Assembly (NCBI RefSeq): GCF_024584805.1
Contig: NZ_CP075715.1
Coordinates: 1,972,001 to 2,036,000, forward strand
DNA length: 64,000 bases
Origin: Streptomyces sp. FIT100
Lineage (GTDB): Bacteria; Actinomycetota; Actinomycetes; Streptomycetales; Streptomycetaceae
Direction of reading: 5' to 3'
The notes under the pieces were generated by a model. The model did no database searches. It was not told the origin of the DNA and saw only the letters and a program-made list of their open reading frames with translations. Each line of letters opens with the position of its first letter. Position 1 is the stretch's first letter. The position numbers and the translations under genes are program-made. Positions 42,947 to 51,865 of this stretch are shown one piece after another.

Positions 42947-44302
42947 GTGCTCAGCAGCGCACGCCACGTGGACGTCGTCATCGTCGGGGCCGGTGTCGCC
43001 GGCCTGTCGGCGGCTCATCAGCTGACCAGCGCGGGGGTCACGGTCACCGTCCTGGAGGCGGCCCCCACCGTCGGGGGGCGGATGGCCACGGACCGGGTCG
43101 ACGGGTTCCTGCTCGACCGGATCGGGCAGGTGGTCAGCGCCTCGTATCCCGAGCTCCGCCGCACCCCGGGCCTCGCCGGGCTCGAACTCCGCGCGTTCGC
43201 GCCGGGTGTGCTCGTGCACAGCGGGGGCCGCCACCACCGCGCGGGCGCACTGCGGAGCGCACGCGGCGCCCGCACCCCCCTCGGCGGCAGCACGCTCGGC
43301 GCACGCACCGCGCTCACCGCCGCACGCGCCCTCGCGAGCGCCCCCCGCACCCCCCTCGCGCTCGGCGAAGCCTTCGAGCAGGCCCGGCTCGCCACCGCGC
43401 TGGGCCGGCTCGCCGCCACTACGCCGCGGCGCCTGCTCGCCCGCCCCGAGCTGCCGGCCCTGGACGCTCTGGACGCCCGCGGCTTCCCGGCGCGCAGCGT
43501 CAACGGTTTCCTCCGCCCTCTGCTCTCCGCCCTGCTGTGCGACCCGGAGCTGACCACCTCCAGCCGCGTCGCGGACCTGACGCTGCGCGCGTTCGCCCAG
43601 GGCGGTCTGTGCGTACCGGCCGGTGGCGCCGCCGCGCTGCCCGCGCTGCTCGCGGCGGCTCTTCCGCCCGGCACGGTCCGCACCGGCGTGCGGGTCACGG
43701 ATGCCTCGATCAGCTCCGTCGCCACCGAGGAGCACGGCACCGTCAGCTGCCGTTCGCTGCTCCTGGCGACCGGCGCGCGCGCCGCGGCCGCCCTGCTGCC
43801 CGGCCTGCGCGTGCCCGCGTTCCACCCCGTGACGGTGCTGCACCACACCGCACCCGCCGCCCCGTTGAGCGGGCCGGCGCTGCTCCTGGACGCCGACCGC
43901 ACCGGCCCCGTCTCGCACACCGCGGTGATGAGCGAGGTGGATCCCTCCCGCGCCCCGCACGGCCGCGCGCTCATCACTTCGACGGTGCTCGGCCGCCCCT
44001 GCGCCGACCTGGACCGCCGCGTACGCGCCCAGCTCGCCGGGGTGTACGGCGCGCCCACCGACGAGTGGGAGCTGTTGGCCCTGCACCATGACCCGGAGGC
44101 CGTGCCCGCGATGCCCCCGCCGCACGATCTGCGGCGCTCGGTCCGGATGCTGGCGGGGCTGTACGTGTGCGGTGACCACCGGGACACGAGCACGGTGCAG
44201 GGCGCGATGTTCTCGGGCCGCAGGGCGGCGCACGCGATCCTGCGTGATTTCGGGATCCGGCCGGAGTTGGCCGCCGAGTCCTTCAGCGCGGCCGCCGCAT
44301 AG
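42947..44302 (+). CDS. FAD-dependent amine-oxidase/protoporphyrinogen-oxidase-like oxidoreductase
   Basis: 451 aa. N-terminal FAD motif VVIVGAGVAGLSAAHQLTSAGVTVTVLEAAPTVGGRMATD and a C-terminal FAD-closing segment GLYVCGDHRDTSTVQGAMFSGRRAAHAIL. It has the amine oxidase/phytoene desaturase superfamily fold. An Ala/Arg-rich region (about 85-160) is less conserved. The substrate is not deducible. GTG start with GGGGAGGGG upstream. Confidence 0.82.
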   Translation: MLSSARHVDVVIVGAGVAGLSAAHQLTSAGVTVTVLEAAPTVGGRMATDRVDGFLLDRIGQVVSASYPELRRTPGLAGLELRAFAPGVLVHSGGRHHRAGALRSARGARTPLGGSTLGARTALTAARALASAPRTPLALGEAFEQARLATALGRLAATTPRRLLARPELPALDALDARGFPARSVNGFLRPLLSALLCDPELTTSSRVADLTLRAFAQGGLCVPAGGAAALPALLAAALPPGTVRTGVRVTDASISSVATEEHGTVSCRSLLLATGARAAAALLPGLRVPAFHPVTVLHHTAPAAPLSGPALLLDADRTGPVSHTAVMSEVDPSRAPHGRALITSTVLGRPCADLDRRVRAQLAGVYGAPTDEWELLALHHDPEAVPAMPPPHDLRRSVRMLAGLYVCGDHRDTSTVQGAMFSGRRAAHAILRDFGIRPELAAESFSAAAA

Positions 44303-44327
44303 GGCGAGCGGCGCAACGCGGCCACTC

Positions 44328-44375
44328 GATACATCCGACGTATCTCTTGTCAGCGGTACGACACCGCACTACGGT
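44328..44375 (+). promoter_or_regulatory. Promoter and operator of the hexosaminidase-fucosidase operon
   Basis: TTGTCA (44347-44352) and TACGGT (44370-44375) are exactly 17 bp apart. Immediately upstream lies GATACATCCGACGTATC (44328-44344), a 17-bp palindrome with one mismatched pair. This layout suggests carbohydrate-responsive control; the regulator is unknown. Confidence 0.6.
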
Positions 44376-44405
44376 CCCCGTGTCCCCTGATGCCGGGAGG
44401 CAGTA

Positions 44406-46643
44406 GTGCGCCGAGTGTTGCCCCGAGCCCTGTCCGTACTCGCTCTCACCCTGAGCCTGGTCATCGGATCTCTCACCCCGTCGGTCGCCGCGGTCGACCG
44501 GGCCGGAGGTGCCGCACCGCCCCCGCCCGTCGTTCCCCGCCCGACCGAATGGACGGATCTCGGCGGCCGTACCGCCCTGACCCCCCGCACCCGGATCCTG
44601 ATCGACCCGCGCACCGCAGCGGCCACCGCGCTCCCCTCCGGCCGTGCCGAACTCCCCGGGCCCGCCCGGCAGTCGGTGCGTGCGCTGGCCGAGCAGCTCC
44701 GCACCGAGCTCGCGGCCGTCAGCGGTCTGACGCCCCGTATCGCCCACGACCGGCGCCCCGCCCCGGGCGACATCGTTGTCCGGCTGACGGACACCGGACT
44801 CGGCCCGGAGGGCCACCGCCTCGACACCACCGGTGCCGTCACCGTCGAGGCCGCCTCCACCCACGGCCTCTTCTACGGCACCCGTACCCTCCTCCAGCTG
44901 CTGCGCGCCACCGACCCGGGCCACCGTGCGCTCCCGCGCGCCCGCGCCGCCGACCGGCCCGCCCAGTCCGTCCGCATGGTCCATCTCGACGCGGGCCGCA
45001 AGTACTGGCAGATCCCGTATCTGGAGAACCTCATCCGCAGGATGGGCGACCAGAAGCTCAACACGCTCTTCCTGCATCTGTCCGAGTCGGAGGGCTTCCG
45101 GCTGTACAGCCCGAGGTTCCCCGGCCTCGCCGACCCCGACCACAGCTACAGCCGCGCCGACATCGAGCGCCTCAAGACCTTCGCGGCCCGCCACCACGTG
45201 CAGCTGATGCCCGGCATCGAGGTCCCCGGCCATGCGACCGTCATCAGCGAGGCGTTCGGCATCGGCTTCGGCGCGGACAACGGAACCGGCTCCGCCCCGT
45301 GCACCGGCGCGCACACGCACTCGCACCTCACCGCCGACTGGATCGTCGACATGACCAGCGAGCGGGCGGTCGCGAAGACGAAGGAGATCGTGGACGAGTT
45401 CGCGGGCTGGTTCGACGCCCCGCTCTTCTCCATCGGTGCCGAGGAGGTGCCCGGCCAGCTCGCCGACTGCCCGCGCGTGAAGGACTTCCTGGCCGCCGAC
45501 CCGGACGTCAGCACGCTCGGCGATCTCCTCAACCGCTACATCAACACCCTCGACGACGTGGTGACGCGCCACGGCAAGCGCACCGCCGTCTACAACGGCT
45601 CCGAGCATCTCGCCGCGCCCCAGCAGACGGTCCACGGCCCGGTCGTCTTCATCACCTGGGAGGGCACCGGCGCGGAGCCGGCCATTCCGGGCCATGACGA
45701 GATCGCCATCGGGCCCTTCTACGTCACCCCGAACAACTACCACCACCTCTACCCGGACGAGCCCTGGATGTACGACACCTGGGCCCCGAGCACCGCTCCC
45801 GACATGCTCGGCTCCGGCCTGGTCAACTGGGCGGACTACAACTTCTGGTCGGACGACGGCTACTTCGAGCAGCACATGGCGGGCGCCCGCGCGATCCTCG
45901 CCGACCGCGCCTGGAACGCCTCGCCCACGCCGGGCACCGTCGCGGACTTCCGCGCCCTCGTCGCCCGCATCGGCGACCCTCCCGGTATCCGCCCGGCCCC
46001 CGCGGCGCCCCGCACCGACGACGGCCGCCCCAGCCACCGCTGGACCTTCGACCCGGCCCCGTACCCGAGCGGCTGGACGTACGCGGGCAGCCCCGGCAAC
46101 ACCCTGTACGCGGCGGACACGGCCGGCGCCCTGCCCGGCACCTCGTACATCATCAACAACCCCACGCAGGTCGACGGCGACGGTGCACAAGGGGGCGCCT
46201 GGCGGTTCGACCACGACCGGGACGGCGTCGGTTTCGGCGGCCTCGACACCGCCGAGCCATGGACGGTGTCCGTCCGCGTACGTCCCACCGCCCGCACCGC
46301 CGACCAGGTGCTGCTCAGCTCGAAGGCGGGCGCGCTCAAGCTGATGCAGTACGGCACCGGGCAGGTCGGCTTCACCCGCTACGGCGCCGCCGACCACTCC
46401 TTCCCCTACACGCTCCCGCTCGACCGCTGGACCCGGCTGACCTGGGTGGCCGAGCCGGGCCGCACCTCCCTGTACGCCGACGGCGAGCGCATCGGGACCG
46501 TCGACGCGTCGATCCCGCTGCCGCTGCGCTCCATCGGCACGGAGAAGGCGAGCCTCCGCGGCGATCTCGATGAACTCCTCACCTGGGACGAGGCGCTGAG
46601 CCCCGGCCAGGTCCGCGACCTCTACGGAAAGGACGCACCGTGA
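44406..46643 (+). CDS. Secreted GH20 beta-N-acetylhexosaminidase with C-terminal LamG-like domain
   Basis: 745 aa. Signal peptide about 1-29 (LSVLALTLSLVIGSLTPSVAA). GH20 N-domain (about 40-190, ending HGLFYGTRTLLQLLR), then the catalytic barrel (SVRMVHLDAGRKYWQIPYLENLIRRM...LHLSESEGFRLYS, MPGIEVPGHA). The acid/base site reads GAEE (E346-E347) where the family normally has Asp-Glu. The C-terminal 190 residues form a LamG-like carbohydrate-binding domain (WTVSVRVRPTARTADQVLLSSKAG). GTG start with GGGAGG; its stop overlaps the fucosidase start. Confidence 0.88.
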   Translation: MRRVLPRALSVLALTLSLVIGSLTPSVAAVDRAGGAAPPPPVVPRPTEWTDLGGRTALTPRTRILIDPRTAAATALPSGRAELPGPARQSVRALAEQLRTELAAVSGLTPRIAHDRRPAPGDIVVRLTDTGLGPEGHRLDTTGAVTVEAASTHGLFYGTRTLLQLLRATDPGHRALPRARAADRPAQSVRMVHLDAGRKYWQIPYLENLIRRMGDQKLNTLFLHLSESEGFRLYSPRFPGLADPDHSYSRADIERLKTFAARHHVQLMPGIEVPGHATVISEAFGIGFGADNGTGSAPCTGAHTHSHLTADWIVDMTSERAVAKTKEIVDEFAGWFDAPLFSIGAEEVPGQLADCPRVKDFLAADPDVSTLGDLLNRYINTLDDVVTRHGKRTAVYNGSEHLAAPQQTVHGPVVFITWEGTGAEPAIPGHDEIAIGPFYVTPNNYHHLYPDEPWMYDTWAPSTAPDMLGSGLVNWADYNFWSDDGYFEQHMAGARAILADRAWNASPTPGTVADFRALVARIGDPPGIRPAPAAPRTDDGRPSHRWTFDPAPYPSGWTYAGSPGNTLYAADTAGALPGTSYIINNPTQVDGDGAQGGAWRFDHDRDGVGFGGLDTAEPWTVSVRVRPTARTADQVLLSSKAGALKLMQYGTGQVGFTRYGAADHSFPYTLPLDRWTRLTWVAEPGRTSLYADGERIGTVDASIPLPLRSIGTEKASLRGDLDELLTWDEALSPGQVRDLYGKDAP

Positions 46644-48868
46644 GACGCACCCGTACCGTCGCTGCGGCGGCACTCGCCGCCTGCACAGCCCTGCTCCTGA
46701 CGCCACAGGCCGGCGCCGAGAGCAAAGGCAAGGGCAAGGACAAGGACTACGAGCCGACCGTCGAGTCCCTCAACAGCCATCCCACACCCCGCTGGTTCGA
46801 GGACGACAAGTTCGGCATCTTCATCCACTGGGGCGCCTATTCGGTGCCCGCCTGGGGCCTGCGCGGCAGCTATGCCGAGTGGTACTGGAACTACATGAAC
46901 TCCCCCGGCAGCCCGACCAACGCCCACCACCGGGACACGTACGGCGCGGACGCCGACTACGACGAGTTCATCGGGCAGTGGAAGGCCGAGAAGTACGACC
47001 CGGACGCCTGGGTGAAGCTGTTCAAGGACGCCGGGGCGAAGTACTTCGTCCTCACCTCCAAGCACCACGAGGGCGTCGCGCTGTACGACTCCGCGGTCTC
47101 CGGCCGCGACACCGTCGACCTCGGCCCGAAGCGTGACCTCGCGGGCGAGCTGTTCGCCGCCGCCCGCAGGCCCGGCCAGGGCGAGCAGCTCAAGGCAGGC
47201 TTCTACTACTCGCTCTACGAGTGGTTCAACCCGTCCTACACCGGGCGCCCGGTGACCAACCCGTACACGGGCGCGACGGTCCCGTACACCGGGGCCCCGG
47301 CCGTGGGCGACTACGTCGGTGACTACATGGCCCCGCAGATGCGGGAGTTGATCGACCGTTACGACCCCGATGTGCTGTGGTGCGACGGCCAGTGGGAGAA
47401 GCCCGCCTCGTACTGGAAGACGGCGCCCGTCCTCGCCGACTACTACAACAAGGCGAAGAACCGCCCGAGGCCGAAGGAGGTCGCGGTCGCCAACCGCTGC
47501 AAGATCGAGACCGGTGCGCTGGACTCCACGGAACTCGACTTCCAGACGCCCGAGTACACGGTCAAGCCGGACATCGACCCGAACAAGTGGGAGGCGAGCC
47601 GCGGTATCGCGCACTCCTACGGCTACAACCAGAACGAGCCGGAGGAGGACCATCTGACCTCCGACGAACTCGTCGACTCGCTCGTCGACATCGTCAGCAA
47701 GAACGGCAACCTGCTGCTCGACGTGGGCCCGCGCGCGGACGGCACGATCCCGGAGATCCAGCGGCAGCGGCTGCTCGACATGGGGGCGTGGCTGCGGACG
47801 AACGGTGAGGCGGTCTACGGGACGACGTACTGGCACCACGCCGAGGAGCCGTCCGGCGACGACGACGTCCGCTACACGGTCAAGGACGGCGCCCTGTACG
47901 CGACCGCGCTGACATGGCCCGGCGCGGAGCTCACCCTGGGCTCCGACACCCCGGTGACGGCGGGTTCCCGGATCACGCTGCTCGGCTCGGACGCCGGCCA
48001 GCTGCGGTGGCACCGGGACGCGCAGGGCCGGGTCGTCGTGCGGACCCCCGAGGAGACGGGCGGGCACGCGTACGTCTTCAAGGTGGTGACGCCGGGCGTG
48101 CACAGCCTGGTCCGTACGCGGACGGAGCTGCCGCAGGAGCTGAACCCGGGGCGCCCGGTGGACGGCAGCCTCACGGTCACCAACACGGCGCGGCGCACGG
48201 CCCCTTCGACCGGGCTGCGGCTGTCGGCTCCCGAGGGGTGGACGGTCACTCCGTCGTCGACCGTGCTGAAGCCGCTCGGTCCGGGGGCCGACGCGAAGGT
48301 CCCCTTCACGGTGGCCCCGCCGGCTTCGGCGCCGTCGGGCACGTACACGCTGGACGTCACGTTGCGGCACGGGCGGCTGACCTCGACCACGAAGGTGACG
48401 GTGACCGTCGCCAAGGAGAACCTGGCGAAGGGACGGCCGGCCACCCAGCAGTCGACGGGCTACGACGCCCCGGCCTCGCGCGCGGTGGACGGCACCACGG
48501 ACGGGGCCTTCTTCAACCGCTCGGTGTCGCACACGGCCGAGCCGTCGCGGCAGGCGTGGTGGCAGGTGGACCTCGGCGCGAGCGAGCAGCTGGACGAGGT
48601 GCAGGTCTGGAACCGGACCGACTGCTGCGCCGACCGTCTGAAGGACTTCTGGGTCCTGACGTCGGACGCCCCGATCACGGCCGACTCCCTGGACGAGGCC
48701 CGGTCGGCCCCGGGGGTGACGGCGATCCACGTCCCGGCGCAGGCGGGCCGCCCGACCACGGTCGCCCTCCCGCCGGGCACCACGGGGCGCCACGTCCGCA
48801 TCCAGCTCGCCCACCCGACGAACCCGCTCACCCTGGCGGAGGTCCAGGTCCGCGGCACGCGGCCCTAG
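46640..48868 (+). CDS. Secreted GH29 alpha-L-fucosidase with NEW3 and F5/8-type C domains
   Basis: 742 aa. Signal peptide about 1-27. The GH29 barrel contains FGIFIHWGAYSVPAWG, YFVLTSKHHEGVALYDS and DVLWCDGQWEKP with nucleophile D249. An alpha-galactosidase-type NEW3 domain follows (about 500-595), then a coagulation-factor 5/8 C (CBM32-like) domain (NLAKGRPATQQSTGYDAPASRAVDG...ADRLKDFWVLTSD). It releases terminal fucose, and together with the coupled hexosaminidase (4-bp GTGA overlap) suits trimming of fucosylated glycans. Confidence 0.93.
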   Translation: MRRTRTVAAAALAACTALLLTPQAGAESKGKGKDKDYEPTVESLNSHPTPRWFEDDKFGIFIHWGAYSVPAWGLRGSYAEWYWNYMNSPGSPTNAHHRDTYGADADYDEFIGQWKAEKYDPDAWVKLFKDAGAKYFVLTSKHHEGVALYDSAVSGRDTVDLGPKRDLAGELFAAARRPGQGEQLKAGFYYSLYEWFNPSYTGRPVTNPYTGATVPYTGAPAVGDYVGDYMAPQMRELIDRYDPDVLWCDGQWEKPASYWKTAPVLADYYNKAKNRPRPKEVAVANRCKIETGALDSTELDFQTPEYTVKPDIDPNKWEASRGIAHSYGYNQNEPEEDHLTSDELVDSLVDIVSKNGNLLLDVGPRADGTIPEIQRQRLLDMGAWLRTNGEAVYGTTYWHHAEEPSGDDDVRYTVKDGALYATALTWPGAELTLGSDTPVTAGSRITLLGSDAGQLRWHRDAQGRVVVRTPEETGGHAYVFKVVTPGVHSLVRTRTELPQELNPGRPVDGSLTVTNTARRTAPSTGLRLSAPEGWTVTPSSTVLKPLGPGADAKVPFTVAPPASAPSGTYTLDVTLRHGRLTSTTKVTVTVAKENLAKGRPATQQSTGYDAPASRAVDGTTDGAFFNRSVSHTAEPSRQAWWQVDLGASEQLDEVQVWNRTDCCADRLKDFWVLTSDAPITADSLDEARSAPGVTAIHVPAQAGRPTTVALPPGTTGRHVRIQLAHPTNPLTLAEVQVRGTRP

Positions 48869-48899
48869 GCAGGGGCCCTAGGCAGGGGCCCTAGGCAGG
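48865..48899. repeat. 13-bp tandem repeat at the fucosidase stop
   Basis: CTAGGCAGGGGCC is repeated from 48865 and 48878, with a partial third copy from 48891. The first unit contains the fucosidase TAG. A palindromic element follows. Confidence 0.8.
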
Positions 48900-49064
48900 G
48901 TCTGCGAAGGAGCGTCGCGCCCGAAGGGCGGGCCCTGCGGCGTCTGGGTGCCTGTGCTCGCCAGACGGAGGAGGGAGTCCATGCGGTGGGGGCACCTCCC
49001 AGGCGCGAGCTCCGGGCGAGCGTGCCGGACGCCGCCGGGCAGACGGGACTTCGAAGACGCGGCC
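48894..49064. mobile_element. Diverged relative of the 4551 palindromic element
   Basis: Ends GGCAGGGTCTGCGAAG (48894-48909) and CTTCGAAGACGCGGCC (49049-49064) are inverted repeats matching at 13 of 16 positions. The interior near 48984-49035 is almost identical to 4713-4765. The remaining gap to 49202 is low-complexity GGCCCAGG/CAGGCCC sequence with no gene. Confidence 0.5.
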
Positions 49065-49202
49065 AGGGGCACGCAGCCCGAGCGCGACAGCGCGGCCCAG
49101 GACCGCAGGCCCGGCCCAGGACCACAGGCCCAGGGCGGACGGCAGGCCCAGGGCGGACGGCAGGCCCGGGCGGCGCGGAACGCCGCCGCCCGCGCGGCCG
49201 TG

Positions 49203-50693
49203 TCAGCCGATCGCGGCGACGCGGTCGCGGTACGTCCGGACCGCGCCCGCGTCCCGGTACGGCTCCAGACGGCGCTCGAACTCGCGCACGTACTCGGTCG
49301 CCCGTGCCGACCGCATCTCCGATGCCTGCTGCGCCGCCTCCGCGCCGAGGGCGCATGCCTGGTCCAGTTCGCCGAGACCGAGCCTGGCCGTGGCCAGGAC
49401 CACGCGGCAGAAGAGCCGGCTGCGTGCGAAGCCGGGCGCGCGCAGGTGCAGCGAGCGCTCCGCGTGCTGGACCGCGGCCCGGTACTGCTGGAGGTCGCGG
49501 TGGCAGTGCGCGAACTCGTCCGCCAGCTGCGCCTCGTCGAAGAAGCGCGCCCAGTGCGGGACGTCGTCGCCCGGCCGTGCCTCCCCCAGCGCCCGCTCGG
49601 CCCGTACGAGCGAGCCCGTGCACGCCCGGACCTCGCCGAGGACGCCGTGCCCGCGCGCCTCCACCGCGTGGAGGAGCGCCTGGACGCCCGGCGGGGCCGA
49701 GGTGCCGACGCCCTGCTGGGCGACGCGGGCGAGCTGGACGGCCTCCCGTCCGTGGCCCAGGTAGACGGCCTGCCGGGCCATCGTCACCAGGACGTACGCC
49801 CCGTACGCCCGGTCCCCCGCCGCCTGCGCGAGCCGCAGCGCCTGCACGAAGTACCGCTGGGCGAGGCCGTGCGCCGCGATGTCGTACGACGTCCAGCCCG
49901 CGAGCCGGGTCAGGTCGGCGGCGGCCGCGAACAGCCGCCGTCCCGTCGTCTCGCCGTATGTGCCCCGCAGCATCGGCTCGGCCTCGTGCTCCAGGTAGCG
50001 CACGAGGGCCTGCCGGGCGTGCCCGCCGCCGTACGCCTGGTCGAGGGTGCGGAAGAGCTCGCCGACCGAGCGCAGCGCGGAGATGTCCCCGGGCGTCACC
50101 CGCTGCCCGGGAGCGCGGTCGGTGCCGCGCTGCCGCGGCACGGCGGCGCGCCCCTGCGCGGGCACCCGCACCGAGCCGCCCCGCCGGTCGGCGGCAGTGG
50201 CGGTGGTGGCGGCCGTGGCGGTGGCGACGGCCGGGTCGGTGCGGCCGACCCGCTCGTCGGCGCGGCCGATCAGCCAGTCCCGGCTCGGCACGACCAGACC
50301 CGCCGGCGTGAACGCGATCTTCCGCAGCTCGGCGTGGCTGCCGGAGTCCTTGCGCCACAGCCCGCTGACGATGTCCACGGCCTCCTCGGGCGTGGCCGCG
50401 AACTCCAGCCCCGCGTACACGGGAGCGCAGGCGTCGAGCCCGAGGTCCTGCGCGGACAGCCGGCGGCCGAGCCGCCGGGTGAAGACCTCGGCGATCAGCG
50501 CGGGCGTGGTGCCGCGCGGCTGCTGCCCGCGCAGCCAGCGGGTCACCGACGTCTTGTCGTACCGCAGGTCGAGGCCGTGCTCCAGGCCGAGCTGGTCGAC
50601 CCGGCGGGCCAGCCCCGCATTGGAGAACCCGGCCTCCGCGATGAGCGCGGCAAGCTGGCGGTTGGGGGTGCGCTGCGGAGGTCGTTCCGTCAT
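49203..50693 (-). CDS. NsdA/NsdB-like regulatory protein with TPR-type repeats
   Basis: 496 aa. The N-terminal region resembles the Streptomyces NsdA family (NRQLAALIAEAGFSNAGLARRVDQLG...TSVTRWLRGQQPRGTTPALIAEVFTRRLGRRLSAQDLGLD), a degenerate helix-turn-helix. A variable Ala/Thr-rich linker (about 155-205) leads to helical TPR-like repeats (ALRLAQAAGDRAYGAYVLVTMARQAVYLG, ARLGLGELDQACALGAEAA). NsdA-type proteins repress sporulation and antibiotics; that role here is only by family. Confidence 0.75.
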   Translation of the reverse strand: MTERPPQRTPNRQLAALIAEAGFSNAGLARRVDQLGLEHGLDLRYDKTSVTRWLRGQQPRGTTPALIAEVFTRRLGRRLSAQDLGLDACAPVYAGLEFAATPEEAVDIVSGLWRKDSGSHAELRKIAFTPAGLVVPSRDWLIGRADERVGRTDPAVATATAATTATAADRRGGSVRVPAQGRAAVPRQRGTDRAPGQRVTPGDISALRSVGELFRTLDQAYGGGHARQALVRYLEHEAEPMLRGTYGETTGRRLFAAAADLTRLAGWTSYDIAAHGLAQRYFVQALRLAQAAGDRAYGAYVLVTMARQAVYLGHGREAVQLARVAQQGVGTSAPPGVQALLHAVEARGHGVLGEVRACTGSLVRAERALGEARPGDDVPHWARFFDEAQLADEFAHCHRDLQQYRAAVQHAERSLHLRAPGFARSRLFCRVVLATARLGLGELDQACALGAEAAQQASEMRSARATEYVREFERRLEPYRDAGAVRTYRDRVAAIG

Positions 50694-50858
50694 CAGCTGT
50701 GCGGTCTCCTGACTTCCGGGCCCGGGGTGCGGCCCTCGCAGCCCTCATAGAACGGCGCGAATTTAGCCGGGCTGACCGAGCGGTCCGCCACCTTCGCCCC
50801 GCATTCATCCGATCGTGTGAGGATTGAGGGCGGCGCTGACGGGTCCGACGCGAGTCGT

Positions 50859-50922
50859 AGAGTGGCCCGGCGTGATGAGTGCACCGTGAAAGCTTTGATC
50901 CCCTGATCAGTGCACCGTGAAG
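50859..50922 (+). promoter_or_regulatory. lipB promoter and leader repeats
   Basis: TAGAGT (50859-50864) with CTGACG 16 bp upstream is a plausible promoter. In the leader, AGTGCACCGTGAA occurs at 50879-50891 and 50910-50922, 31 bp apart in direct orientation. The repeats could be operator sites or mRNA elements. Confidence 0.5.
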
Positions 50923-50940
50923 TCTTGAGGAGGCACAACG

Positions 50941-51762
50941 GTGAGCGAGCTGCGATTTGTCCATCTGGGCTTCGGCGACGACGCCGTCGAGTACCAGGCG
51001 GCCTGGGATGAGCAGCGCCGCGTCCACGCGGCCCGGTTCGCCGGCGAGGTCCCCGACACCTGCCTGCTCCTGGAGCACCCGCCCGTCTACACGGCGGGCC
51101 GGCGCACCGAGGACAGCGAGCGCCCGCTCGACGGCACCCCGGTCATCGACGTGGACCGCGGCGGCAAGATCACCTGGCACGGCCCCGGCCAGCTCGTCGG
51201 CTATCCGATCATGCAGCTGCCCCGCCCGGTGGACGTGGTCGCCCATGTCCGGCGGCTGGAGGAGGCGCTGATCCGTACGTGCGCGGAGTTCGGCGTCGAG
51301 ACCACGCGGATCGAGGGCCGCAGCGGTGTGTGGGTGCTGGGCGACCCGGTCGCGACCGCAAGCACAGAGCAGCGCCCCGCCCTCGGCGGCCTCTCGCTCG
51401 ACTTCGACCCGCGGCTGCAGGACGAGGAGTTCGACCCGCGCCTCAGCGGTCCGGAGTACGCCCCGTCCAACGCGGGCCAGCGCCGTGAGGACCGCAAGCT
51501 CGCCGCGATCGGCATCCGGGTCGCCAAGGGCGTCACGATGCACGGCTTCGCGCTGAACGTGAACCCGGACAACACCTGGTTCGACCGGATCGTGCCCTGC
51601 GGCATCCGCGACGCGGGCGTGGCCTCGCTCGCGAACGAGCTCGGTCGCGAGGTGACGATCGCGGAGGTCCTGCCGGTCGTCGAGAAGCACCTCCGGGACG
51701 TCCTGGAGCACGCGGACGTGAGGCCGCGCGCGATCGAGCCGGAGCCCGCCGCGGCGGGCTAG
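50941..51762 (+). CDS. lipB: Octanoyl-[ACP]:protein N-octanoyltransferase
   Basis: 273 aa. Transfers octanoate from acyl-carrier protein to lipoyl domains. [18 protein letters not shown], the catalytic lysine in KLAAIGIRV and the nucleophilic Cys in RIVPCGI are present. Between GVWVLGD and KLAAIGI there is an acidic insert of about 45 residues relative to E. coli LipB. GTG start with GAGGAGG upstream. lipA follows 103 bp later. Confidence 0.95.
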   Translation: MSELRFVHLGFGDDAVEYQAAWDEQRRVHAARFAGEVPDTCLLLEHPPVYTAGRRTEDSERPLDGTPVIDVDRGGKITWHGPGQLVGYPIMQLPRPVDVVAHVRRLEEALIRTCAEFGVETTRIEGRSGVWVLGDPVATASTEQRPALGGLSLDFDPRLQDEEFDPRLSGPEYAPSNAGQRREDRKLAAIGIRVAKGVTMHGFALNVNPDNTWFDRIVPCGIRDAGVASLANELGREVTIAEVLPVVEKHLRDVLEHADVRPRAIEPEPAAAG

Positions 51763-51865
51763 GGAATGCCGACCCCTGGCCATAGGTTGCCCGGGCGTAA
51801 AGGCATCGCAATCAACGGGCGTACCCTGGGGTTCGCCGAAGAATCGAAGTGGTAGGGAGCCGGTC

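Noticed and set aside
41140..42981. 613-residue minus-strand frame across the tandem repeats
   Set aside because: It is open only because the 69-bp repeat is a multiple of three and GC-rich; it overlaps the epimerase gene and has no recognisable domain.
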